Assembly: GCF_022549225.1 (NCBI RefSeq)
Contig: NZ_JAKZFD010000011.1
Coordinates: 62,001 to 126,000 of the forward strand
DNA length: 64,000 nucleotides
Direction of reading: 5' to 3'
Origin: Pelomonas sp. CA6
GTDB taxonomy: Bacteria; Pseudomonadota; Gammaproteobacteria; Burkholderiales; Burkholderiaceae_C
How positions within the stretch are numbered: position 1 is the stretch's first letter; every line of letters begins with the position of its first letter. Below the pieces are notes generated by a model. That model saw only the letters and a list, made by a program, of their open reading frames with translations, had not been told where the DNA came from and made no database searches. The position numbers and the translations under genes are program-made. Below, piece after piece: positions 17,167 through 24,656 of this stretch.

Positions 17167-17535
17167 TTACTGGCCGGCGATGGCCTTGGCCAGGCCCTTG
17201 AGCTTCATGTTCACGAAGCTCAGGCTGGTCTGGAAGTCGAGCGCGTTCTGCGCGAAGCTGGCCTGCTCCACGCCCAGCTCCACGGTGTTGCCGTCCTGCG
17301 CGGGGTGGTAGGGCACGCGATACTTGAGCGCGTCGTCGCCGCCACCGGCCAGCAACCCGGCCTCGGCGTCTTCGCCCGCCGCGCTCTGCAGCGCCGCGGC
17401 AAAATCCAGGTCGCGCGCCTGGTAGCCCGGCGTGCTGACGTTGGCGATGTTGGAGGCCAGGACCTTGGTCCGCTCGGCGCGCAGACGCAGCGCGTCGTCG
17501 TGGATGCCGGCGGCCTTGCTGAAATCGATGCTCAT
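17167..17535 (-). CDS. flgB: flagellar proximal rod protein FlgB
   Basis: A 122-residue rod subunit with RAERTKVLASNIANVSTPGY and the ARDLDF segment typical of FlgB, plus NALDFQTSLSFVN at the C-terminus. The ATG at 17535 is preceded by AAGGAGAGAGGG. A much longer in-frame extension upstream is antisense to flgA and was rejected. The start codon sits in the palindrome CATG (17533-17536), whose other strand starts flgA, so the promoter of this operon must lie within flgA. Confidence 0.93.
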   Translation of the reverse strand: MSIDFSKAAGIHDDALRLRAERTKVLASNIANVSTPGYQARDLDFAAALQSAAGEDAEAGLLAGGGDDALKYRVPYHPAQDGNTVELGVEQASFAQNALDFQTSLSFVNMKLKGLAKAIAGQ

Positions 17536-18232
17536 GCCTATTCCCTCTCTCCTTGTTGTGCTCGCGCTGGCCGCCTCAGGCGCCGCGCAGGCCGGCCCGC
17601 AGGCCACCGATCTGAATGCCCAGGCGCTGGACCTGGCGCGCCGCAGCCTGCTGGAGCAGGCCCAGCAGGCCGGCTGGATCGCTCCCGAGGTGCAGCTCAC
17701 GCAGCCCGCCGGCGCGCGCCCCGTGCCGCCCTGCGCGGGCGGCTGGGACCTCGCGGTGCAGGACCTGCGCAGCCTGCTGCGCCTGCGCCTGAGCGCGCGC
17801 TGCGCCGACGGGCGCACGCCGCCGCAGGACTTCCTGCTGCGCGCCACGCTCAGCGCCGAGGTGCTGGTGCTGACCCAGCCGGTCGCGGCCGGCCAGCCGG
17901 TCGCCGACAGCGACGTGCAGCTGCAGCGGCGCGACGTCAGCCAGACCCCCGACGCGCTGTCCACGCTGGAGCCGGGCCTGGCGGCGCGCAGCAGCCTGCG
18001 CCCGGGCCAGCTGCTGCAGAAGCGCCTGCTGGTGGCGGCGCAGCTGGTCAAGCGCGGCGACAGCGTGCGCATCCAGGCGGCGCGCGACGGTGTCGCCGTG
18101 GAAGCGCGCGGCGAAGCCCTGGACGGCGGCGCCCGCGGCGCGCTGATCCGCGTGCGCAATGCCGGCAGCGGCCGCGTCATCCAGGCCAGGGTGCTGGAAA
18201 CCGGCCTGGTGGAGCCGGCCGAGCTGCGCTGA
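17534..18232 (+). CDS. flgA: flagellar P-ring assembly chaperone FlgA
   Basis: This 232-residue periplasmic chaperone for P-ring assembly has a signal peptide (MPIPSLLVVLALAASGAAQA). Its C-terminal SAF domain contains TQPVAAGQPVADSDVQLQRR, GQLLQKRLLVAAQLVKRGDS and IRVRNAGSGRVIQARVLETG, the FlgA signature. The cysteine pair of the N-terminal domain is present (PPCAGGW, LSARCADG). It is the only plus-strand gene in this part of the locus, divergent from flgB with overlapping start codons. An ATG six bases earlier (17528) is an alternative start. Confidence 0.92.
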   Translation: MPIPSLLVVLALAASGAAQAGPQATDLNAQALDLARRSLLEQAQQAGWIAPEVQLTQPAGARPVPPCAGGWDLAVQDLRSLLRLRLSARCADGRTPPQDFLLRATLSAEVLVLTQPVAAGQPVADSDVQLQRRDVSQTPDALSTLEPGLAARSSLRPGQLLQKRLLVAAQLVKRGDSVRIQAARDGVAVEARGEALDGGARGALIRVRNAGSGRVIQARVLETGLVEPAELR

Positions 18233-18237
18233 GCGGC

Positions 18238-18948
18238 TCATCGACGGCCTCCCTGGATCTGCGCGGCCACGCGCGCCAGCTTGTCGGCGTAGTCCGGGTC
18301 GGTGGCATAGCCGCCGCGCTGCAGCGCCTGGCCGTAGGCGCGCGCGTCGGCGCCGCTGCCCAGCGCGGCCTGGTAACGCGTGTTGCCGGACAGCAGCCGG
18401 GCCAGATCGCCGAAGGACTGCGACGCGTCGCCATAGCCACGGAAAGCCTCGCGGCGCGCCAGCGCCTGACCCTGCTCCACCTCGGTGGTCATGGCCTGCA
18501 GCACCTCGCCCTGCCAGGCGCCGCCGGCCTTGATGCCGAACAGGTTGTGGCTGTCGCTGCCGTCGGCGCGGCGCAGCGGCGCGCGGCCCCAGCCGGTCTC
18601 CAGCGCCGCGTGGGCGGTGAGCACCTCGGGCGCCACGCCCAGGGCCTGCGCGGCCTCGCGCGCCAGCGGCAGCATCTGGTCGACGAAGGCCTGGCGCTGC
18701 GCCGCGTCGGCGCCCTCACCGGCCGGCGCCGAGGCGCCCGCCTGGGCCTGCACGCGCTGGCGGCTCCACTGGCCTTCGGGGCTGAGCGCGGCGGCGCCGC
18801 TGCCCTGCTCGATGAAGCGCGTCACCTCGCCCTGCAGCTGGCGGAACAGGCTGTCGAAGCCGCGTCCGCCGCCGTTCGCGCCCACCGCCTGCGGTCCCGC
18901 CGCGGGCAGCAGGCCGGCGCGCTCCAGTCCCAGTTCAGCGCTGCGCAT
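18238..18948 (-). CDS. flagellar peptidoglycan hydrolase (detached FlgJ muramidase domain)
   Basis: The 236-residue protein contains the glucosaminidase domain normally fused to the C-terminus of FlgJ. It shows LTAHAALETGWGRAP with likely catalytic Glu117, SHNLFGIKAGGAWQG, and the C-terminal QALQRGGYATDPDYADKLAR. It would open the peptidoglycan for rod passage. The N-terminal 90 residues show no rod-binding motif. It follows flgN with a 14-base overlap and converges with flgA. Without a Sec signal it is probably exported by the flagellar apparatus. Confidence 0.88.
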   Translation of the reverse strand: MRSAELGLERAGLLPAAGPQAVGANGGGRGFDSLFRQLQGEVTRFIEQGSGAAALSPEGQWSRQRVQAQAGASAPAGEGADAAQRQAFVDQMLPLAREAAQALGVAPEVLTAHAALETGWGRAPLRRADGSDSHNLFGIKAGGAWQGEVLQAMTTEVEQGQALARREAFRGYGDASQSFGDLARLLSGNTRYQAALGSGADARAYGQALQRGGYATDPDYADKLARVAAQIQGGRR

Positions 18949-19384
18949 AAAGATGCTCCTCCTGGCCCAGCTGCTGCTGCATCAGCGCGCGCTGCTCGCT
19001 GAGCAGGCGGCAGTTGCGCAGGTTCAAGGTCTTGCAGCGGTTGATGCCCGACTGCAGCGCCTGCCACTGGCGCGCCAGCGGCTCGGCGCTGGCCGGCGGC
19101 AGGCGGCGGATCAGCGCGCGCAGCGTGGGCCGCTCCTGGCGGCCCAGCAGCAGGCCCAGCAGGCGGCGCTGCGCGTCGCGCTGGCGCTCCAGCGTCTCGA
19201 CCTGGGCCAGCACCTCGTCCGACAAGGCCGTCATGCGCGCCGTCTCGTGGCGCAGCGCGGCCTGGAACTGCTGCTCCAGCAGCTCTTCCAGCCGGGTGTG
19301 GCCCTCTTCGTCGGCGCGCAGGCCTTCGCAGAGCTCGCGCAGCAGCCGCGCCGCGTCGCGCGGCGAAGGCAGGCCGGCGTTCAT
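18935..19384 (-). CDS. flgN: flagellar export chaperone FlgN
   Basis: A 149-residue, almost wholly helical protein of FlgN type, rich in Leu, Gln and Arg, with LEELLEQQFQAALRHETARM and TLNLRNCRLLSEQRALMQQQ, which resemble the FlgN chaperone that holds FlgK and FlgL before export. Similarity is weak, as usual for this family, but position directly after flgM (ATGA overlap) supports it strongly. The muramidase gene overlaps its end. Confidence 0.82.
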   Translation of the reverse strand: MNAGLPSPRDAARLLRELCEGLRADEEGHTRLEELLEQQFQAALRHETARMTALSDEVLAQVETLERQRDAQRRLLGLLLGRQERPTLRALIRRLPPASAEPLARQWQALQSGINRCKTLNLRNCRLLSEQRALMQQQLGQEEHLYAQR

Positions 19385-19665
19385 CCGCGTCCCCCGTGGT
19401 AGCGCTGGATCAGCTGCGCCAGGCGGCCGGCGTCGAAGCGGATCTCGCCCTTGGCCAGGGCCTCGCGCAGCGCGGCGACCTTGTCGTGGTCAATCTCGGG
19501 CAGCGCGGCCAGCGCTTCCTGCGCCGGCTTCAGCACGCCGGATTCCAGCTTGTCCGCGGTGCGCATCGCCGGCGCGGCCGCGGCCGGACCGGCGTCCTGC
19601 GCGGCCTGGGCCGGCTGCGCCGCGCTCAGCGGCGTCAGCGCGCCGCCCTGGGGCGTGATCTTCAT
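19381..19665 (-). CDS. flgM: anti-sigma-28 factor FlgM
   Basis: The 94-residue inhibitor of the flagellar sigma factor is secreted once the hook is complete. Its C-terminal half contains KVAALREALAKGEIRFDAGR and LAQLIQRYHG, the sigma-binding helices of FlgM. The N-terminal half is Ala/Pro-rich and probably disordered. The ATG at 19665 follows GAGGTGA; a longer extension to 19725 lacks support. It lies with fliA, motA and motB, so the factor and its antagonist are in one transcript. Confidence 0.88.
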   Translation of the reverse strand: MKITPQGGALTPLSAAQPAQAAQDAGPAAAAPAMRTADKLESGVLKPAQEALAALPEIDHDKVAALREALAKGEIRFDAGRLAQLIQRYHGGRG

Positions 19666-19702
19666 ACGTTCACCTCTTGCCTTGGTTCGCATCGCGGCCT
19701 CC

Positions 19703-20650
19703 TCAGCGGCCGGCCGGCGCGGCAAAGCCGCGCAGCTGTTCCTGGATGTCGGCGGGCGCGCCGCCCATGGGGCCGAACATGCCCGCCACCGCGCGCGCCT
19801 GCGCGCTGGTCAGCAGCATCAATTCGATGCGGCGGTTGGGCGCCGCGTCCGGGTGCTGGGGGTCCAGCAGCGCCGCGTCGGCCATGCCGCTGACCTGCAG
19901 CACGCTGGACTCGGGCATGCCGCCGATCAGCAGCTCGTGGCGCGCCGCCATCGCGCGGTGGCTGGACAGCGCCCAATTGGAGAAGGCGCCCGGGCCCTTG
20001 TCGTGATAGGGCGTGGCGTCGGTATGGCCGACGATGAGCAGCTGGTTGCGCACCTCGGCCAGCAGCGGGCCGAGCTTGCGCAGCAGCGCGCGCAGGCGCG
20101 GGCCCGGCAGGGCGCTGCCACGCTCGAACATGCCGCTGGACTCGGTGTCGTGCAGCTGCAGGCGCAGGCCCTGCGCCGTGACCGCGCTGCGCAGATGGCC
20201 CTCCAGCCCCTCCTCGGCCGCCAGCCCGGCGATGCGACGCGCCAGCGCCTGCAGCTGCTCGGGCGTGTCCAGGCTGGGCCGGCCCACGCGCGCGTCGCTG
20301 GGACCGCGCGAGGGGTCGCCGGGGCTGGGGTCCTCGCTGCGCGCGGGCACCGGGTGGCGCTCGATCATGCTGCCGCGCGAACCGGCGGCGAGCGAGTTGG
20401 TCAGGCCCTGTCCGTCCTCGATCAGGTTGGCGCCGGCGTTCTGCAGCACCACCTGCATGCGCTCGGAATTGCGCGACGCGAGCAGCCACAGCACCAGGAA
20501 CAGGCACAGCAGCGCCAGGCAGAAGTCCGCGAACGCGACCTTCCAGGCGCCGCCATGGCCTTCGTCGTCGTGGCGGCGCGAGACGCGCTTGACCACCGTC
20601 TGGTGATCGCCGGCGCGCCCGCCCTTGATGGCCTGCAGGTCAGGCGGCAC
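19703..20650 (-). CDS. motB: flagellar stator protein MotB (LafU-like)
   Basis: This 315-residue stator subunit has one membrane segment (about 37-57) with the proton-carrying Asp42 in KVAFADFCLALL. A C-terminal OmpA-like peptidoglycan-binding domain contains LLIVGHTDATPYHDKG, SNWALSSHRAMA and PNRRIELML. It starts with GTG 11 bases inside the end of motA. Its place next to fliA and motA corresponds to lafU of Vibrio lateral flagella. A proton-driven motor is inferred from the channel Asp and the lateral-type context. Confidence 0.93.
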   Translation of the reverse strand: MPPDLQAIKGGRAGDHQTVVKRVSRRHDDEGHGGAWKVAFADFCLALLCLFLVLWLLASRNSERMQVVLQNAGANLIEDGQGLTNSLAAGSRGSMIERHPVPARSEDPSPGDPSRGPSDARVGRPSLDTPEQLQALARRIAGLAAEEGLEGHLRSAVTAQGLRLQLHDTESSGMFERGSALPGPRLRALLRKLGPLLAEVRNQLLIVGHTDATPYHDKGPGAFSNWALSSHRAMAARHELLIGGMPESSVLQVSGMADAALLDPQHPDAAPNRRIELMLLTSAQARAVAGMFGPMGGAPADIQEQLRGFAAPAGR

Positions 20651-21572
20651 GACGATCTCCCTCGCCCGGCATGCGGTCGGTGGCGCGGCGGCGCGGCTGC
20701 GGTGCCGCCTCCTTGCCGTTGAGCTGCTCGATCCAGCCTTCCAGCATCACGAAGCTGGGCTTGGAATTGAGCTGCACCAGGCGGCGGCCGGCGTCGATGG
20801 CCAGCAGCGGCGGCTTGCCGGCCACGTGGGTCACCAGCACCACCTTGACCGACTCCAGCGCGGCCAGCTCCTCGGTGACCAGCTGCTTCATCATGTTGGA
20901 CAGCGGGTCCAGCACGCCGTAGCAGAAGAAGATGCCGATGAAGGTCCCCACCATCGCGGCGGCCACCATCACCGCGATCTCGCCGGTGCTGGCGCCTTCG
21001 GCCACGGTGTTCATCGCCATCACGATGCCCAGCACCGCGGCCAGGATGCCGAAGCCGGGCATGGCCTCGGCGATCTTGTGCAGCGAGCGCGAGGGCTGCA
21101 GCAGCTCGTCGTGGATGGCCTCCAGCTCCTGCTCCAGCACGCCTTCGAGCTCATGCGCGCTGATCTTGCCCATGGCCATCAAGCGGAAGTTGTCGACGAT
21201 GAAGTGCAGCAGCTTGGGCTGCTTCAGGATCAGCGGATAGCGCTGGAACAGCACGCTGTCCTGCGGCGCCTCCACATGCGCGTCCAGCGCCTTCAGACCG
21301 CCCGAGGCCGCCTGCAGCAGCTCGTACATCAGCAACAGCAGCTGGCGCTGGAACTCCTGGCCGCGGTGGTCGCGGCGCACCAGCTTGCGCAGCTGCAGCA
21401 GCATCTCCGACAACACGTGGCGCGGGTTGCCCAGCACGATCGCGCCCAGGCCGGCGCCAACGATGATCAGCAGCTCGACCGGCTGCCAGATGACCTTGAA
21501 ACTGCCGCCGTGCAGCATGAAGCCGCCGAACACGCAGCCCAGGGTGATCAGGATTCCGACGAAGGCTTGCAT
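20640..21572 (-). CDS. motA: flagellar stator protein MotA (LafT-like)
   Basis: A 310-residue four-helix membrane protein that forms the ion channel with MotB and pushes on FliG. Segments seen are the N-terminal hydrophobic pair (1-20 and 30-50), and later MPGFGILAAVLGIVMAMNTV and VGTFIGIFFCYGVLDPLSNM. These contain the conserved prolines of MotA; the cytoplasmic loop is rich in charged residues. It follows fliA after 16 bases. The order fliA-motA-motB equals lafS-lafT-lafU. Confidence 0.94.
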   Translation of the reverse strand: MQAFVGILITLGCVFGGFMLHGGSFKVIWQPVELLIIVGAGLGAIVLGNPRHVLSEMLLQLRKLVRRDHRGQEFQRQLLLLMYELLQAASGGLKALDAHVEAPQDSVLFQRYPLILKQPKLLHFIVDNFRLMAMGKISAHELEGVLEQELEAIHDELLQPSRSLHKIAEAMPGFGILAAVLGIVMAMNTVAEGASTGEIAVMVAAAMVGTFIGIFFCYGVLDPLSNMMKQLVTEELAALESVKVVLVTHVAGKPPLLAIDAGRRLVQLNSKPSFVMLEGWIEQLNGKEAAPQPRRRATDRMPGEGDRRAA

Positions 21573-21588
21573 GGGTACTCCGGGGGCC

Positions 21589-22302
21589 TCAGCCCTGTTG
21601 CAGGAAGGCGCGCATCTTGGCCAGCGCCCCCTTGTTGATCTGCGAGACGCGCGCCTCGGTGAGGTCCAGCACCGCGGCGATTTCCTTCAGGCTGGCGTCG
21701 AATTCGTAATAGAGCTGGATCACGCGCTGCTCGCGTTCATTGAGCTGCCCCAGCGCCTGCGCGATGGAGCGCGTGACCATCAGCTGGGCCTCGGGGCTGC
21801 GCTGTTCGCTGGGCAGCTGGGCCAGTTCCTCCACCAGCTCGTCGAAGCTGGCCAGTTCCTCGGCCACCTCGGCCTGCAGGAACTCGCGGTAGGCCTCGGC
21901 GCTGATCTGCAGCTGGGCCAGGATCTCGGCCTCGGCGGGTTCGCGGCCCAGGCGGCGCGTCAGCGCGCGCAGCGCGTCGCGCAGCCGGTGGCTGTCCTGA
22001 CGCACGCTGCGCGGGCGCCAGTCCTGGCGGCGCAGCTCGTCAAGGATGGCGCCACGCACGCGCAGGCTGGCGAAGGCGGCAAAGCCGGCGTCCGGCGGGC
22101 CGTAGCGGCGCAGCGCCTCCAGCAGTCCCATCAGGCCGATCTGCTCCATGTCCTCGCGGTCCATCACGGCGCTGGCCTGGCTGCCGAGCTGGCGCGCGAT
22201 GCGCTTGACCAGCGGCGCGTAGTCGCGCAGCGTGCGCTGCTCGATCTCCGCGCTCAGGCCCGCGGTCGCGGACTGGCCCCATTCGGCGTAGGCGTGTTGC
22301 AC
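21589..22302 (-). CDS. fliA: flagellar sigma-28 factor (FliA/LafS)
   Basis: The 237-residue sigma-70-family factor has region 2 (LVKRIARQLG, DREDMEQIGLMGLLEALRRY and FAAFASLRVRGAILDELRR), region 3 (RDALRALTRRLGREPAEAEI) and region 4 (LNEREQRVIQLYYEFDASLK followed by EIAAVLDLTEARVSQI). These are complete FliA regions. It starts with GTG, 13 bases after fliL. It should recognise the TTTAAG-N15-GTCGNCNT motifs before flagellin, fliD and flgK. Being in the fliD operon, it would be positively autoregulated; FlgM, encoded downstream, is its antagonist. Confidence 0.94.
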   Translation of the reverse strand: MQHAYAEWGQSATAGLSAEIEQRTLRDYAPLVKRIARQLGSQASAVMDREDMEQIGLMGLLEALRRYGPPDAGFAAFASLRVRGAILDELRRQDWRPRSVRQDSHRLRDALRALTRRLGREPAEAEILAQLQISAEAYREFLQAEVAEELASFDELVEELAQLPSEQRSPEAQLMVTRSIAQALGQLNEREQRVIQLYYEFDASLKEIAAVLDLTEARVSQINKGALAKMRAFLQQG

Positions 22303-22315
22303 CTGTGGCTCCGGC

Positions 22316-22789
22316 TTACTCGATGATCAGCTTGCCGATCAGCGCCTCGACGAAAGGCGCTTCGCGCCGCTCCGCCTGGTAGCTGTCGCGGTAGGCCTTG
22401 TTGAGCGCCTTGGCGAAGTCTTCGACGCTCATCGCCGAGGCGCTCTCCACCGTGTGCACCGACAGCGCCTTCACCGCGACGGTGCGCAGCAGCGGCAGGT
22501 GTTCCTTGGTGCGGCGCTCCTGGTCGGGCGGGGCCTTGAAGACGATGTCCACCGCCATGTAGTGCGGCACGGCCTCGCCATTGCGCCCGCGCAGCATCAC
22601 CAGCACCTTGTCCAGCGTCACGTATTTGTAGTCGGGCGCCGGTTTGGCTGCCGCGGCGGCGGCGGCCTCCTGGGCGCCGCGCGGCTGCGCCTTGCCCGGC
22701 TGCAGCCACCACACGGCAGCGCCGGCCGCGCCCGCGGCCAGCACGGCCACCAGCGCGATCAGCAACCCCAGCTTGAGCTTGTTCTTCAT
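22316..22789 (-). CDS. fliL: flagellar basal-body protein FliL
   Basis: This 157-residue protein has one membrane segment (about 6-30), an Ala/Pro/Lys linker and a periplasmic domain with YKYVTLDKVLVMLRGRNGE, HYMAVDIVFKAP and LLRTVAVKALSVHTVESASA, typical of FliL. It surrounds and stabilises stators. An in-frame TTG 18 bases upstream was rejected in favour of ATG at 22789. It stands between fliK and fliA, as in Vibrio lafEF-lafS. Confidence 0.9.
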   Translation of the reverse strand: MKNKLKLGLLIALVAVLAAGAAGAAVWWLQPGKAQPRGAQEAAAAAAAKPAPDYKYVTLDKVLVMLRGRNGEAVPHYMAVDIVFKAPPDQERRTKEHLPLLRTVAVKALSVHTVESASAMSVEDFAKALNKAYRDSYQAERREAPFVEALIGKLIIE

Positions 22790-22803
22790 CGTCCTGCCCC
22801 TGC

Positions 22804-23949
22804 TCAACCCTGGCCGGCCTGGTAGAGCCGGCCGGCGAATTCATCCTGCGGCGCGTCGGCGCCCTCGTCGGCGAGTGCCTGGCCCGGCGTCTGGCGCCGG
22901 CCCTCGCGGGCCTGCTCGCCCGCGCCGCCGCCGGAGGTCCCGCCCTGGCCGGTGCCATCGCGCCCGCGTCCGTCGCTGGCGACCGACGCGGAACCGACCT
23001 GCACCGACACCTCGCCGCTGTGGCGCTGCACCAGGTCCTGGCGCAGCGGCTCGCTGATCTGGCGCAGCTGCTGGGCCACCTCGTCATGGGTGGCCGACAG
23101 GCGCACCTGCAGCGCCCCGCCCTGCTGGCGGATCGCGATCTCGATGCGGCCCAGCTGGGGCGGTTCCAGGTGCAGCTGGGCCTGCTCGCTGCGCGCCGCG
23201 ATCTGCAGCTGCAGCCGATCGCCCAGGGCCTGCAGCAGCGGTTGCTGCCAGGCCCGGCCCTCGGGTGCCGCCGGCAGCTTCAGCGTCGCGGGCAGAGAAG
23301 CATCCGCGCCCGGTGCCGCCGCGGCGGCCACGGTGGCCAGATCGGCCAGCCCCGCCAGCGCGGCGGCCGGAGACGGCAGCGGCGCCGCGGCCGGCTGGGC
23401 CAGGGTCTGGCCCGGAGCCGCGAATTCGTCGCGCGCGGCCGGCGGCGGCGCGGTGGGCGCGCCGGCCAGCAGGCTCAGCACGGCGGGTGAGGCTTCCGCC
23501 ACGTCCAGCACCGCGCCCACCGTGCTCGAGACGGGGATCGCGGCATCGCCGGCCGCCTGGGACAGGCGGACCGGCGGCGTCGCCATCGCCGGCCATGCGG
23601 CCAGCAGCGGCAGCGCTGCCAGGGTCGGCAGGGACGGGGCCGAGGCCTCACCGGCCGTTTGATCGTCGCCGTCGCCGGCCGCTTCGGCCTGCGACGTGCC
23701 CACGGCCCGCGCCGGGGTCAGGTCTTGCTCCAGCGTGGCGGCCAGGGCCGCCGCGGTGTCGGTCGAAGCCTCGGGCTGCGCCGCGCTGTCGGCCAGCCAG
23801 TCGGCGAAGGCGCCGGCCGGCGTGGCCTGCGCGGGGGCCGGCCGGCCGAGCAGCGCCTGCTGCGGCGCGCCGTCCAGCGCGGCCTGCACGGCGCCGTCGC
23901 GCGGCGTGGCGGCGGCGCGGGCGTTGTCCAGGTTCAGCAAGGCATTCAT
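22804..23949 (-). CDS. fliK: flagellar hook-length control protein FliK (LafE-like)
   Basis: A 381-residue secreted ruler. The first 250 residues are Ala/Pro/Gln-rich and low in complexity. The C-terminal Flg_hook domain includes AQLHLEPPQLGRIEIAIRQQ and ALQVRLSATHDEVAQQLRQI, followed by a disordered Gly-rich end. It measures hook length and switches FlhB from hook to filament export. It overlaps fliT by four bases. Its position after fliD-S-T equals lafE. Confidence 0.9.
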   Translation of the reverse strand: MNALLNLDNARAAATPRDGAVQAALDGAPQQALLGRPAPAQATPAGAFADWLADSAAQPEASTDTAAALAATLEQDLTPARAVGTSQAEAAGDGDDQTAGEASAPSLPTLAALPLLAAWPAMATPPVRLSQAAGDAAIPVSSTVGAVLDVAEASPAVLSLLAGAPTAPPPAARDEFAAPGQTLAQPAAAPLPSPAAALAGLADLATVAAAAAPGADASLPATLKLPAAPEGRAWQQPLLQALGDRLQLQIAARSEQAQLHLEPPQLGRIEIAIRQQGGALQVRLSATHDEVAQQLRQISEPLRQDLVQRHSGEVSVQVGSASVASDGRGRDGTGQGGTSGGGAGEQAREGRRQTPGQALADEGADAPQDEFAGRLYQAGQG

Positions 23950-24269
23950 GCGCCGGCCTCCGCGCTCCAGGACTGGCTTTCGGCGTAGGCGTTCCAGGCC
24001 GGGCGCTGCATCTGCATCTGCGCCAGCACGCCGGCGATGCGCTCGCTTTCGCGCGCGCAGTCCTGGCGCAGCTGCAGGTGCAGCCGCTCCAGCTGGCGCA
24101 GCGCGCCGCGCTCGCCGGGGCTCAGGCGGACGGGATTCAGGCCGGACAGCAGCTGCGCCAGCTCGGCGTCGCTGCGCGCCAGGGCCTGCCAGTTGCGCGC
24201 GGCCGCGGCCTCGCGCAGGCGCTCGCCCAGCATCTGCAGGCGCGGGGTCAGGGGCGTGCTCTTATCCAT
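23946..24269 (-). CDS. fliT: FliT-like flagellar chaperone
   Basis: A 107-residue helical protein with a Leu/Arg/Gln heptad pattern (LRQLERLHLQLRQDCARESE). FliT proteins are poorly conserved export chaperones for FliD. The assignment rests mainly on position: it directly follows fliS with an 8-base overlap and precedes fliK, as in Vibrio lateral clusters (fliD-fliS-fliT-lafE). Confidence 0.7.
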   Translation of the reverse strand: MDKSTPLTPRLQMLGERLREAAAARNWQALARSDAELAQLLSGLNPVRLSPGERGALRQLERLHLQLRQDCARESERIAGVLAQMQMQRPAWNAYAESQSWSAEAGA

Positions 24270-24648
24270 GGCGCTGCAGCACTCCCTGCCAGCCGCCGCG
24301 GATCTGCGCCATCAGGCGCTGGACCTCGTCGATCAGCGCGACGTTGAGGTCCACGCCGGCGCGGTGCAGGCGCTCCGCGCAGTAGTCGTAGAGCCGCGCG
24401 AGGTTGTGCACCACCTCGCCGCCGCTGTCCAGGTCCAGCGCGCTGGACAGGCCGTTGATGATGTTGACGCAGCGTTCCAGGCTGGCCGCCTTGAGCTCGT
24501 AGCGGCGCGCCTCGATGTGGGCGCGGGCGCGCGCGAGCTCGTCCAGCAGCCCGTCCATCAGCACCAGCACCAGCTGGACCGGCGAGGCCTGCGCCGTCTG
24601 CGCGTGGAGATGGACGGTTTGATAGCTTTGGTAGGCGTCGTAACTCAT
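24262..24648 (-). CDS. fliS: flagellin export chaperone FliS
   Basis: This 128-residue four-helix protein binds the C-terminus of unexported flagellin. The family signature is seen in YQTVHLHAQTAQASPVQLVL and LVLMDGLLDELARARAHIEA, then ERCVNIINGLSSALDLDSGG and NLARLYDYCAERLHRAGVD. The start ATG lies 9 bases after fliD. Confidence 0.94.
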   Translation of the reverse strand: MSYDAYQSYQTVHLHAQTAQASPVQLVLVLMDGLLDELARARAHIEARRYELKAASLERCVNIINGLSSALDLDSGGEVVHNLARLYDYCAERLHRAGVDLNVALIDEVQRLMAQIRGGWQGVLQRHG

Positions 24649-24656
24649 GGGGTGTT

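Noticed and set aside
17536-18180. Long N-terminal extension of FlgB antisense to flgA
   Set aside because: FlgB is normally about 120-140 residues and a strong ribosome site precedes the ATG at 17535.
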